Shown piece after piece: positions 6,601 to 14,069 of a stretch of DNA of 27,148 nt (its first letter is position 1; every line of letters starts with the position of its first letter). The stretch is from IMG/VR virus record IMGVR_UViG_3300017752_000120, positions 1 to 27,148 of that record; one strand, 5' to 3'. This DNA comes from a virus. The notes under the pieces are model-generated. The model saw only the letters and a list, made by a program, of their open reading frames with translations, searched no databases and was not told the DNA's origin. The position numbers and the translations under genes are program-made.

Positions 6601-6734
6601 CGAACAAGATCCTCAATAGCAAGATATACGCCGTATAGAAAGAAACTCCAGATAACAACGAATCCAACGATGCTCGTATCGCAGTATCCGTACTCATCAG
6701 CAAGTCCTAGTTTCTTAAAAAATTTGTGTATCAT
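6597..6734 (-). CDS. Small single-span membrane protein (45 aa)
   Basis: The frame starts at ATG 6732-6734 and ends in a TGA that overlaps the clamp loader ATG by 4 bases. The protein begins MIHKFFKKLGLADEYGYCDT and continues into a hydrophobic helix IVGFVVIWSFFLYGVYLAI (about residues 22-40). It is probably an inner-membrane protein with a cytoplasmic basic N-terminus. Translational coupling on both sides makes it very likely real despite its size. Function is unknown. Confidence 0.7.
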   Translation of the reverse strand: MIHKFFKKLGLADEYGYCDTSIVGFVVIWSFFLYGVYLAIEDLVR

Positions 6735-6856
6735 TTGTAGGTTCCATCTAAGTTATAGTGTTTAGCATTGTACATGAAACAGAGCAGAGCTGTCAATATT
6801 CCATATTGATTTTTAAGTTGTATAAACCAACTGCGATAGTGTTTAAGGGTTGACAT
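6731..6856 (-). CDS. Very small protein (41 aa)
   Basis: ATG at 6854-6856 lies inside the 3' end of the 6843-7265 gene, and the TGA overlaps the ATG of the 45-aa gene (ATGA). The product begins MSTLKHYRSWFIQLKNQYG and then has a short hydrophobic stretch ILTALLCFMYNA. The double overlap argues for translation. No family is recognised. Confidence 0.5.
   Translation of the reverse strand: MSTLKHYRSWFIQLKNQYGILTALLCFMYNAKHYNLDGTYK
6767..6796 (-). promoter_or_regulatory. Possible promoter before the clamp loader
   Basis: Minus-strand TTGACA (6796-6791), 18-bp spacer and TACAAT (6772-6767). It lies within the 41-aa gene, 33 bases before the 45-aa gene. The spacer is longer than the 16-17 bp of the other promoters here. 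Confidence 0.35.
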
Positions 6857-7265
6857 ATTCAAAGTTTACAGTATCTTCGTTAACACGCAGCTTGATTGCA
6901 CCATTCTTCAAATGAAATCGTTCTGCCATTTCTGTAGGAGGGCTTAGTGTAACAAATCTGTCTACGTCTGGCATGTTGCTTTTGATCCATTCTACTGCAT
7001 CAAATACAACGTCTGCACCTGCGCCGCGTTCATAACTCCATACTGTGTAAAACACAGCCGTAGTGCCTGGATTGTCCAGCACTTCCTCAGTGCTAGGCAC
7101 ATCCTCGCAGAATGCAGCGCAAATGATTGCAGCAGGTGCTTCGTCCTTGTACCACAGTGCAAATGCTTTGCGGTTTTCTGTGATGCGAAAGTTTGCATCA
7201 ATGTGTGGTCTTACAGGATCGTGATCGAAATATGAGAGTTGTGTTTCATCAATAACAGTTAACAT
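6843..7265 (-). CDS. GNAT-like acyltransferase fold protein (tentative)
   Basis: This 140-residue soluble protein has a strand AFALWYKDEAPAAIICAAF, a second strand TAVFYTVWSYERGAGADVVFDAVEWIKSN and then VDRFVTLSPPTEMAERFHLKNGAIKL. That order of strands, helix and an F-HLKNGA-like tail is reminiscent of small GNAT acetyltransferases, where the Y-ERGAGA segment would be the acetyl-CoA loop. The similarity is weak. The gene sits 1 base after the 7266-7805 gene and overlaps the 41-aa gene. An uncharacterised T4-like phage protein is the safe reading. Confidence 0.4.
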   Translation of the reverse strand: MLTVIDETQLSYFDHDPVRPHIDANFRITENRKAFALWYKDEAPAAIICAAFCEDVPSTEEVLDNPGTTAVFYTVWSYERGAGADVVFDAVEWIKSNMPDVDRFVTLSPPTEMAERFHLKNGAIKLRVNEDTVNFEYVNP

Positions 7266-7805
7266 TTAAATCCTATTGTAAAGTTCAAAGTCGTCAGCGT
7301 AAAGTTCTTCTACTCCTGACTCTTCAATGAAAAAGTTAATCATTGCGATAAGATTGGGGTCTGCATTTTCTGCAAACAGTTCGAAAGGTTGGTACCCATT
7401 TTCTACAGCCCATGTATTAAAGTCATCTAGTTTAATAAACTTCCAAGAGATATTCTTATAGCGTTCACTAGCATTGATTTGCTTCTGCAAATGTACAGGA
7501 TCAATGTTGTACCAATCTTTAGGATCTTCTTCCAATGTCTCTTTAAACAAACTTTCAGTGTTGTCCCATTGATCCATCGGTTCTTTGGCAACCGCTGTTG
7601 CTAGACGTTTTGTCACAGTTTGTATTTGCTTGGGCAATCTACCATTTGGGTTTCGTACCAAGTAAATGGCTGTAGCATCTTGAATATTTTTTACATCTGC
7701 ATCACCTAGTTGTACAAAGCCATTTGCTTCGCCCCAAGCAATGATACTGCGTCTAGCACACTTAGGGCTAGTGCCGATCAGATGTTTTCCGTTCCATATC
7801 ACCAT
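7266..7805 (-). CDS. Phage protein of unknown function, possible P-loop/sulfotransferase-like
   Basis: This 179-residue protein begins MVIWNGKHLIGTSPKCARRS, then has AIYLVRNPNGRLPKQIQTV at about residues 47-65. The first segment looks like a degenerate phosphate-binding loop. YLVRNPNGR resembles the arginine/3'-phosphate segment of sulfotransferases (VRxP-x-R). The C-terminal half is helical (DDFNTWAVENGYQPFELF). Its start overlaps the coiled-coil gene by 38 bases. Assignment to the sulfotransferase superfamily is tentative. It may share a fold with the 918-1472 product. Confidence 0.4.
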   Translation of the reverse strand: MVIWNGKHLIGTSPKCARRSIIAWGEANGFVQLGDADVKNIQDATAIYLVRNPNGRLPKQIQTVTKRLATAVAKEPMDQWDNTESLFKETLEEDPKDWYNIDPVHLQKQINASERYKNISWKFIKLDDFNTWAVENGYQPFELFAENADPNLIAMINFFIEESGVEELYADDFELYNRI

Positions 7806-7956
7806 CGATTAATTCTGCAATACGTTTGTAACTATTTTGCAGTTGCTCCTGTAGTTCTCTTACGTTATGTCGTAAGATTTGATTTTCATCTTCTTTTGCA
7901 AGAAACATACTCCTGTATCTTTCTGCTTCTGACTGTGTGTGGTCTTCCCAAGCCAT
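7768..7956 (-). CDS. Small coiled-coil protein (62 aa)
   Basis: The 62 residues are charged and helical, with heptad-like spacing over EDENQILRHNVRELQEQLQN and IAELI, so a coiled coil is likely. The start ATG follows the co-chaperonin TAA directly (TAAATG) and is preceded by AGAGGTG. It overlaps the next gene by 38 bases in another frame. Function is unknown. It could be a chaperone-like or adaptor peptide co-expressed with the co-chaperonin. Confidence 0.6.
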   Translation of the reverse strand: MAWEDHTQSEAERYRSMFLAKEDENQILRHNVRELQEQLQNSYKRIAELIDGDMERKTSDRH

Positions 7957-8355
7957 TTACACCTCTAGTTTACCTACACCAACTTTCCCTTGATATTCAT
8001 ATGTCTGGTGCCCCATACTAATATCGAAAAACTCCTGCCCTGGATCTTCGTCTGTTACTGCAAGTGTGTCTTTAGGATCTACTGTGCGTACAATCTCACC
8101 ATTAAGTTCAAATCCACGGCTCCAGCGACCATGTGCTACTAACACCCACTCGCCAACTTTAACATCTTCTTGCTCAGGACCAATAGCAATCACTTTGCCC
8201 CATCTTGGATGAATGCCTCGTGTCTCACCGTCATCGCTGGTAATAATAATACCAGCTTTGGTTGTAATCTCACCAAACTCCATTTCCTTTACAAGAATAC
8301 CATCTCGCAAAGGTTTGAAAGTTCCTGTGGTCCTTGTCGCTACATGTTTTGCCAT
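7957..8355 (-). CDS. groES: GroES/gp31-type co-chaperonin
   Basis: The 132-residue protein has the Cpn10 layout: FKPLRDGILVKEM (residues 13-25), a mobile-loop region GEITTKAGIIITSDD (28-42), a GKVIAIGP turn (53-60) and VKVGEWVLVAH (65-75). In T4 the gp31 co-chaperonin works with host GroEL to fold the major capsid protein, and this copy probably does the same. It has an extra C-terminal extension of about 30 residues. The start overlaps the upstream stop (TAATG), with a GGAGG ribosome site. Confidence 0.88.
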   Translation of the reverse strand: MAKHVATRTTGTFKPLRDGILVKEMEFGEITTKAGIIITSDDGETRGIHPRWGKVIAIGPEQEDVKVGEWVLVAHGRWSRGFELNGEIVRTVDPKDTLAVTDEDPGQEFFDISMGHQTYEYQGKVGVGKLEV

Positions 8356-8837
8356 TAAATCCTCCGTACACCTGGGTTCTCACGTTCTTCTGTGCCTTTT
8401 GCAGGTTGAACGTTTTGTTCTACTTTCTTAGCTGCCGCTACAGCCGCTGCTAGCCCACCAGTTGGAGTTGGTTTAGTTTCTTCATCTGGTTGGCTTTGTA
8501 CAACTTCGTGTACATCGCTGTGACCGTCAACAACATCAGTTGTTTGTGGTTGTGCTTGCACAGCAGGTTCCCAGTCTTGCCAGTCATCTTCATCTGCTTG
8601 CGCAATATTTGTGCCTTCTGGGATAACATCGTCTACTGGAACCATTGTGTTCATTTCATTGTATTCTCGCATGATTTGTTCGCGACTTTTTGTAATAGTA
8701 CCATCAGGCGAAATCTCATCACCTCTAGCGTTTACTTTCATATTGCCCAGTGCAGGCGCAGTTTCATTTGCTAACATCATAGCACCAAAATCAACGTTTT
8801 GTCCATTGGCTGTTCTATAAGTTTTTCCTCGAGCCAT
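8355..8837 (-). CDS. Conserved T4-like phage protein, acidic linker, unknown function
   Basis: This 160-residue protein has an ordered N-terminal part (GKTYRTANGQNVDFGAM, then NMKVNARGDEISPDGTI, residues 4-49). A long acidic low-complexity region and an Ala-rich segment GGLAAAVAAAKKVEQ (about 127-141) follow. The N-terminal block resembles a protein family found widely in marine T4-like phages without known function. It is co-transcribed with the co-chaperonin, so a structural or assembly role is possible. AGGAG lies 8 bases before the ATG. Confidence 0.6.
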   Translation of the reverse strand: MARGKTYRTANGQNVDFGAMMLANETAPALGNMKVNARGDEISPDGTITKSREQIMREYNEMNTMVPVDDVIPEGTNIAQADEDDWQDWEPAVQAQPQTTDVVDGHSDVHEVVQSQPDEETKPTPTGGLAAAVAAAKKVEQNVQPAKGTEERENPGVRRI

Positions 8838-8872
8838 TATATTCTCCTAATAATAATATGCGTATATTATAC

Positions 8873-9388
8873 TTATCTTAAAAACTCTGCTACGTCTAAA
8901 TCATAGTATAGACTGTCAATCTTATGCACACCTATCAAATATAGCACATAACTTGCAACACTACTACCACGACCAACACCCCAAACAATGTCTTGATCTC
9001 GCATAGTATCTACAATATAACACAAAAAACGCAACAAGTCAAACATATCTCGTTCTTGGTAAAGCAGTAGCTCTTGTCCTACTCTCTGTAGTTGTGCATC
9101 TGTTTTACATAAATCTAACAAGTATTTTGCAATGTCTAAGTGTTTATACTTTTCTGGCATATGCCAGTTGCTTTGATTTATATTATGATACTGTTGTATA
9201 TCCATATTTACATCGTTCAACTGTGTTAACATTGTGTCCAAATGAAGTGCATTGCTTGCCGCATTAAACTTTGTTACATTTTCTAAACATAGATTAGTAA
9301 TATCGAGACTTGGGTTTGCATACAGCATTTCACATGCTTGCTGTTCACTGAGAACCTGTCTCGAATATTCATCAAGTTGTATTGTCAT
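8873..9388 (-). CDS. DnaE-like (DNA polymerase III alpha) partial-domain protein
   Basis: This 171-residue protein ends with WGVGRGSSVASYVLYLIG, then DSLYYDLDVAEFLR. Bacterial DnaE has PGRGS-x-x-S-L-x-Y-x-L-G-I, then DPL-x-Y-x-L-x-FERFLNPER, just before its first catalytic aspartates. This protein stops exactly before that DIDxDF position, so it has no polymerase active site. The N-terminal 130 residues are helical and contain DLLRFLCYIVDTMRDQDI. It may be a regulatory or structural remnant of a C-family polymerase. Domain similarity is clear; function is unknown. Confidence 0.65.
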   Translation of the reverse strand: MTIQLDEYSRQVLSEQQACEMLYANPSLDITNLCLENVTKFNAASNALHLDTMLTQLNDVNMDIQQYHNINQSNWHMPEKYKHLDIAKYLLDLCKTDAQLQRVGQELLLYQERDMFDLLRFLCYIVDTMRDQDIVWGVGRGSSVASYVLYLIGVHKIDSLYYDLDVAEFLR

Positions 9389-9983
9389 TGTTAGGTGGTT
9401 TCTTTTTGAAATCTTTTAGTTCTACTACTGTACCTGATTTTTCGTCAAACGTCAAGTCTTCTTCTGACCAATCAACAGTTACTATTTTTAGTCCTTCGTG
9501 TAAGAAAAACATCTGCGCACTAGGCTTGTACCAGTATTTTACATACTGCTCTAAATCAGGTTCATCATCAAACAACTGTAACAAGTTTTCATTGCCGCCT
9601 TCGTCTGATGTAAATGTATGACTTACGTTTCGTGCCTGTTGGCTGCTAATAGTAATACTGTCTACAAAAAACACTTCTTCACAGATTGCACTGATCTTTG
9701 TATACAAACACATGGCGACTAAATGATCCCAAGGATCGTCTGGAAACACATGCACTTGTGCTTTGAATGGTAAGTTAGCAATCTTTGACAGATTGTGTGC
9801 TCCAATAAACACACTGTTGTCTATAACTTCTGCAATGTAATATTGAATACGATCCATTGCTTTAGTGTAGAGTTTGTTCTTGCCCATGTTAGGTACTAAA
9901 CTAATAGTTACATGCCAAGTATTTGGTACAATAATATCTTCCAGCACCATCGTAGTAGAGAAAGTTTCTTTTACTTCTATCAT
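9372..9983 (-). CDS. Conserved phage protein, unknown function (203 aa)
   Basis: ATG at 9981-9983 (MIEVKETFSTTMVLEDI) was chosen because it lies two bases after the upstream stop; a longer start would overlap that gene by 25 bases. The protein has many beta strands, a PDDPWDHL segment near residue 80 and an acidic C-terminus with a KKPPNNDNTT tail. It overlaps the DnaE-like gene by 17 bases. No catalytic motif is recognised. Coupling to the DnaE-like gene suggests they work together. Confidence 0.55.
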   Translation of the reverse strand: MIEVKETFSTTMVLEDIIVPNTWHVTISLVPNMGKNKLYTKAMDRIQYYIAEVIDNSVFIGAHNLSKIANLPFKAQVHVFPDDPWDHLVAMCLYTKISAICEEVFFVDSITISSQQARNVSHTFTSDEGGNENLLQLFDDEPDLEQYVKYWYKPSAQMFFLHEGLKIVTVDWSEEDLTFDEKSGTVVELKDFKKKPPNNDNTT

Positions 9984-9985
9984 TT

Positions 9986-10234
9986 TTATATGTCGATTAA
10001 ATCGTCCCAATCTTTGCCTTTGTCTTTTTGTTGTTCTTGCATTTTATCCCAACGCTCTCTGTCTCTTTTTCTATTTTCTTCTTTATAGTCTTCGAGCATC
10101 ATTTCAATCTGGCTCATTACATGTGCATTGCCCGATTGATAGGCAAAGTTCATACGCTTTTGCAGTTCACTTATTTTTTTGAGAACTTCTGCGTCAGACA
10201 TGCTGGATAAGTTAGGTGTTAAAGGATGATTCAT
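9986..10234 (-). CDS. Small helical phage protein (82 aa)
   Basis: MNHPLTPNLSSMSDAEVLKK is followed by a long charged helix (ISELQKRMNFAYQSGNAHVM, then EEN-KRDRERWDKMQEQQKDK), ending in acidic WDDLIDI. The pattern is characteristic of a short helical protein shared by T4-like marine phages. I do not know its function. The start overlaps the TGA of the membrane-protein gene upstream (ATGA). Confidence 0.65.
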   Translation of the reverse strand: MNHPLTPNLSSMSDAEVLKKISELQKRMNFAYQSGNAHVMSQIEMMLEDYKEENRKRDRERWDKMQEQQKDKGKDWDDLIDI

Positions 10235-10404
10235 CTTAGTCCATCCCTGCGTTGTTCACAATATGCATTAAATGTTATCCAGTTTCTCCACACAAGCCAA
10301 GCACCAACAATGCTCCAAAGCATGTTGGGAATCATCATTAGTGTTATACTAAAGTAGATTAGCACAGAAAATACTGCACATACTAAGTGGTCTTTTGTTG
10401 TCAT
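10231..10404 (-). CDS. Small membrane protein (57 aa)
   Basis: ATG at 10402-10404 overlaps the MazG stop and the TGA overlaps the next start, both as ATGA. The product begins MTTKDHLVCAVFSVLIYFSI and has two hydrophobic stretches (about residues 8-26 and 28-40) separated by PN, then a polar tail ending EQRRDGLR. It is probably a hairpin inner-membrane protein. No signal for lysis function (no SAR or holin-like tail) is clear. Function is unknown. Confidence 0.7.
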   Translation of the reverse strand: MTTKDHLVCAVFSVLIYFSITLMMIPNMLWSIVGAWLVWRNWITFNAYCEQRRDGLR

Positions 10405-10757
10405 TCAATAAACTGTTTAAGTTGTGGTGCCTGCCATCCTTCAGGTTTGAGAACTTTGCCGTCCTCACGTTTGCGAACTTTACCTGTTTCTGGATCAATC
10501 TTTGCAAAGTTAGTTTTCATAACTTCTTCCCATGCACCTTCGCTGTCCCAGCCAGCTGCACGGATAGCACCAATAGTTACAACCAGAATATCAATAAGTG
10601 CATCTAGTTGTTCTACTTTGTCGTTGGCGTCTACTGCTTCTGTTAGTTCTGTATATTCTTCTTCGATTAAATCAAGATACATAGCGTAGTTACTTGCGCT
10701 AGGCTCTTGGTCACACGCTGTTTGAAACGTGTCAATATCTTTAAAAGGATTAGTCAT
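10401..10757 (-). CDS. mazG: MazG-like nucleotide pyrophosphohydrolase
   Basis: The 118-residue all-alpha protein has the MazG/PRA-PH metal-binding pattern: IEEEYTELTEA (31-41) followed by E49-x-x-D52 and DALIDILVVTIGAI (52-65). The tail FAKIDPETGKVRKREDGKV is typical of phage members of this superfamily. It would hydrolyse (d)NTPs or a related nucleotide to the monophosphate and pyrophosphate. It is the first gene behind a near-perfect sigma70 promoter, so it is expressed immediately early and heads the long leftward unit. Confidence 0.85.
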   Translation of the reverse strand: MTNPFKDIDTFQTACDQEPSASNYAMYLDLIEEEYTELTEAVDANDKVEQLDALIDILVVTIGAIRAAGWDSEGAWEEVMKTNFAKIDPETGKVRKREDGKVLKPEGWQAPQLKQFIE

Positions 10758-10788
10758 TGATACCTCTGGTTATGCATGTATTATATAT

Positions 10789-10816
10789 ATTATACAGGTT
10801 TTAGAGGCAGTGTCAA
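10789..10816 (-). promoter_or_regulatory. Consensus sigma70 promoter heading the leftward early operon
   Basis: Minus-strand TTGACA (10816-10811), 16-bp spacer and TATAAT (10794-10789), both boxes perfect. It lies 32 bases before the mazG start, with AGAGG as ribosome site. It is the only clear promoter before mazG and the overlapping genes that follow. Confidence 0.88.
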
Positions 10817-10819
10817 GTA

Positions 10820-11548
10820 TTAAATGGCTTGTAGTACTAGTTTTTTCCAAATAGCAGTTGAGCCATCATATGTTGCTGTACACACATATAGGTTAGTAGC
10901 ATCAGCACAAATATCGCCTGCCTTGTCACCTGTCTGACCTGTGCCAGTTGCAGTGCGAACTTCAATAGAACGATTGTTGCGCAACTGGTCAAGTACAGCA
11001 ATACTTGCACCTGCATCATCTGTAATGAACTCAAACAAGTGTACACCTGTTCTGTCAAATGTGATTACATTACTGCCGTTGCTGCCGATAAGTTGATCTT
11101 CACCAATGTCCACTGCTCCTGGTAGTGTCATTGTATGTGCTACGTTTGCTACATTGATTTCAACACGGATTGTGCCTACTTTGCCTGCGGCTGGAAAGTT
11201 ACTAAACGCAAATGTGCAACTGCCGCTAGTTGTTAATGTTTGATATGGACCATCTTCATAGTCAAAGGTTACTGTTCCACTAGTTGTACCTTTTGCAACA
11301 CGAGTTTCACTGATATCTTTAAGTTCAAAATCTTCAAGTACTGCGCCAGCGCCATCATTGTTTAGACTGTCGCCGTCCAATGCGCCTTTGAGGATTGCCT
11401 TGCTTTCAATGTCACTAATCTCTGTCTTAGCAGTGTCTAGTGCTGTTTTAATATTGGTAAAGTTATCGCGAAATCCTTGGCTGTCATTGTCCTGCCCTGC
11501 TACTGGATACGCTGTGTCAATACCTGTTGTGATAATACCGCTTGCCAT
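10820..11548 (-). CDS. Tail-fibre-like protein
   Basis: The 242-residue protein begins MASGIITTGIDTAYPVAGQD and continues SQGFRDNFTNIKTALDTAKT, a helical N-terminal module shared with the proteins at 14070 and 14838 (there DPLRTAFDKINDNFDELY). The middle is beta-rich. The C-terminal DKAGDICADATNLYVCTATY-x-GSTAIWKKL matches the C-terminus of the 14070 product. Such N-terminal modules attach fibres to the T4-like tail, and the C-terminus may trimerise or bind receptors. A GATAAATA late box lies 34 bases upstream. Confidence 0.7.
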   Translation of the reverse strand: MASGIITTGIDTAYPVAGQDNDSQGFRDNFTNIKTALDTAKTEISDIESKAILKGALDGDSLNNDGAGAVLEDFELKDISETRVAKGTTSGTVTFDYEDGPYQTLTTSGSCTFAFSNFPAAGKVGTIRVEINVANVAHTMTLPGAVDIGEDQLIGSNGSNVITFDRTGVHLFEFITDDAGASIAVLDQLRNNRSIEVRTATGTGQTGDKAGDICADATNLYVCTATYDGSTAIWKKLVLQAI

Positions 11549-11581
11549 TATTTAAAACTCCAACTGTGGAAACTGTCTATA

Positions 11582-11589
11582 TATTTATC
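11582..11589 (-). promoter_or_regulatory. Late promoter box GATAAATA
   Basis: Minus-strand GATAAATA overlaps the stop codon of the 11585-14032 gene and precedes the next start (11548) by 34 bases. Confidence 0.6.
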
Positions 11590-14032
11590 TTTCAGTGTAA
11601 GGTAGTCTGTCAAAAGGTCCTACCTGTGGGAACTTAATATATTTGTCCCCTTGATCTTTGTTTGCAAATGTGTCTACATTGGCAAAGAATCTTGTACCGT
11701 CACCATCAAACTCTGTTACGTCACTAACATCAAATGTTGTTTCTTGTGTGATTGTAAACTTGTTTGTTGTTTTGTCAAACCAGCGGCTCAAGTTATTGTC
11801 TAGTATAAACCTATCAATCTCAAAACTAATCTTTTTAATATCCAGTGTACTGTTTTTTACACGTTCTTCAAGTCTATACTTGATCTTTTTCGCCGTGCCT
11901 GGATTACAGTAAACAATAGGTGCTGCTAGTATCCACCCAAGCACTGTGTTATCTTCTTGTTTGTCTTGCATCCAGTCTGGTAATACTTTACGTTCTAGTA
12001 TTTGATAACCAATGTCTGTGGTAAGTCTACTGCGCATATTTTCAATACTGTTTGGATACACATAATAATCGTTTGCTTGTGAAACCAAATAATGCTGATG
12101 ACTTACATCTATAGCAGGTTCACTTACACGCAATGGATTACTCCATGTAGTGACATCACTGCGTACATCTTGTTTTAGTACAGGACTACCACTCATCCCT
12201 GTGCTAGGATTTATTCCTTGTTTATTATCTAAAAGTTCTAAGTAGACAACTTCATACTTCACAGTGCCATCTTCATTAAGGGCTCTTGCTGTTTTAAAAT
12301 CACCAAATCTTAATATGTTATTATAGAAGTTTTTACTCATTGCTTCTATGTAATCTGTTTCAGGCTTTGGTGCTAGACCAGCTGCAATCACAGCACGAAT
12401 ATCTGTTTGAATACCAAATGCATAATCACCCGGACGATACACATCTGCTTGTGGTATGTCATCGTTGTTTTGAATAAACGCTTCATAGATATCACGTTGT
12501 GCTTGTGTAGGCAACGCTCTAGCAAAAATACTTTCATATGGCTTTTTGCTATCTAGTACTAGTCTTATACTAAATGTCTTGTAAGTGTCTACAACACCAT
12601 CTGCACTGAATACCCTTACTGTAAATGTATAGATATTTTCAAATGTTGTTTCATTGGTGTACAAATCTTCAATATCAAACGTTGTACGTCCTGTGTCAAA
12701 CATTAATGTTTCAAAACTTACTCTGCCTACAATAAGTCCACTGCTGTTAAGTGTTAACCCTTGTGGCAAGTTTTGTGTAAATCCTAGATTACCTTGTAGT
12801 TCATACTGTACAGGTCTGCCGTCGCTAATACTAGCTGAAATACTAAGTTGACTTTGTGTACCTGTGCTTATAGTACCAAGGTCAGCATTGGGCCACCCAA
12901 CAACACTGTCTATATCGCCTTCTACTGTGACACTGAAACTAATAGTGTCTTGACTTACATACTCAGTGTTATCACGTTTGCGACAGAAAATACCAAAGGT
13001 ATAGTTTTTAGTAGTACTGGCTTGCTGTGGAATGTATCCGCTAATCCAACCGCTGGTAGGATCTAATACCAGACCGTCTGGTAAGTTAGCAGATTCTTGA
13101 TCAAAGTTTACATCATCAAAGCCATCTACTGCACTGTCAAAACCGCCAACTAGTTGAAACTCTAATGTATCTCCATCAAAGTCCCTTCCAAGTACTTGGT
13201 AACTAAAATAGTTGTCGTGTTTAATAGTGCCTATTTCTGTTGCTTGTGTTAGCATGGCAGGTCTACGCAGATTTGTTTCACTTGCGTCTAAAAGTTGACC
13301 TAATCCTGTATTAGTTTCTTGATCGTGATAGTTGTCTACTGTGAGTATGTCCATGTCTGCTGTAACAACATTACGACTTGCAGCAAACAGTGTATATGAT
13401 TTTAAGTCAACGTCTTTGCCATCTGTGACTGCTACAATAAAGTCATATGTTTTGTTTACACTTTTAGTTCTAAAGTCCCATTCTCCGATGTCAAAGTTAT
13501 TGACATCAAATCCAGGAGTACCTGTTACATCTTCAAAAGGAGTAATGTATCCAATAATCTTACCATCGGTTGTAACTTCTAATCCACTAGGCAAGTTGCC
13601 ACTTTGCAGTTTCCAAGTTAGTGTATCTTGCGGATCAGGGTCTGTAGCAGTAAGTTGTACATCAACTTTATCGCCATCGAAAAACGCACCTAAATCACTT
13701 GCAGGTTCCGAAGTAATCACAGGAGCATCTTGTCCTGTGACAGTCATTTCAAACACACGGTCTGCTACACTGCCATCATCACTTACAGCTCTTACAATAA
13801 ACTTACTGGTAACATCTTGTGCTACTTCTTTAGGAACACCTTGGATATAATCATAGTTCTTAGGATTGCCTTCTACAACACCATTGCGTGTCACTCTAAT
13901 GCCAACAGGCAATACGCCACTCAAGTATTTGTAACTTGTGGCATTGGCTGCGTTTAGTTGAACTTGGTAAAACTCGCCTTCTACGACTGTACCTAGATCA
14001 CCAGGTGGTGTAACCCATACTGGAGGCAACAT
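11585..14032 (-). CDS. Large Ig-like (He_PIG) repeat virion adhesin/fibre protein
   Basis: The 815-residue protein has at least four repeats of the putative-Ig (He_PIG) type, at about residues 3-57, 103-167, 265-340 and 383-445. Each contains a DLGT-like strand followed by LP-x-G-L-x-(x)-G-x-I-x-G, for example NLPSGLEVTTDGKIIGYITP. The last 350 residues lack the repeat and may be the virion-attachment part. Such proteins in T4-like marine phages are tail or baseplate adhesins. No signal peptide is present. ACGAGGAG precedes the ATG and a GATAAATA box lies 26 bases upstream. Confidence 0.75.
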   Translation of the reverse strand: MLPPVWVTPPGDLGTVVEGEFYQVQLNAANATSYKYLSGVLPVGIRVTRNGVVEGNPKNYDYIQGVPKEVAQDVTSKFIVRAVSDDGSVADRVFEMTVTGQDAPVITSEPASDLGAFFDGDKVDVQLTATDPDPQDTLTWKLQSGNLPSGLEVTTDGKIIGYITPFEDVTGTPGFDVNNFDIGEWDFRTKSVNKTYDFIVAVTDGKDVDLKSYTLFAASRNVVTADMDILTVDNYHDQETNTGLGQLLDASETNLRRPAMLTQATEIGTIKHDNYFSYQVLGRDFDGDTLEFQLVGGFDSAVDGFDDVNFDQESANLPDGLVLDPTSGWISGYIPQQASTTKNYTFGIFCRKRDNTEYVSQDTISFSVTVEGDIDSVVGWPNADLGTISTGTQSQLSISASISDGRPVQYELQGNLGFTQNLPQGLTLNSSGLIVGRVSFETLMFDTGRTTFDIEDLYTNETTFENIYTFTVRVFSADGVVDTYKTFSIRLVLDSKKPYESIFARALPTQAQRDIYEAFIQNNDDIPQADVYRPGDYAFGIQTDIRAVIAAGLAPKPETDYIEAMSKNFYNNILRFGDFKTARALNEDGTVKYEVVYLELLDNKQGINPSTGMSGSPVLKQDVRSDVTTWSNPLRVSEPAIDVSHQHYLVSQANDYYVYPNSIENMRSRLTTDIGYQILERKVLPDWMQDKQEDNTVLGWILAAPIVYCNPGTAKKIKYRLEERVKNSTLDIKKISFEIDRFILDNNLSRWFDKTTNKFTITQETTFDVSDVTEFDGDGTRFFANVDTFANKDQGDKYIKFPQVGPFDRLPYTER

Positions 14033-14057
14033 ACTATATACTCCTCGTTATATGTAG

Positions 14058-14065
14058 TATTTATC
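14058..14065 (-). promoter_or_regulatory. Late promoter box GATAAATA
   Basis: Minus-strand GATAAATA lies 26 bases upstream of the start of the large adhesin gene (14032), in the short gap after the upstream fibre gene. Confidence 0.62.
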
Positions 14066-14069
14066 AACC

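Noticed and set aside
8490-8820. Plus-strand open frames opposite the acidic 160-aa gene
   Set aside because: They are antisense shadows without ribosome sites or recognisable motifs.
8838-8872. TATAAT on the minus strand in the gap before the 160-aa gene
   Set aside because: There is no convincing -35 box at the right spacing; the sequence is AT-rich and contains the ribosome site.
11658-13850. Several open frames of 60-170 codons on the plus strand opposite the large adhesin gene
   Set aside because: They are rich in Ser, Leu and Thr and lack ribosome sites, as expected for the antisense of a Thr/Asp-rich repeat protein.
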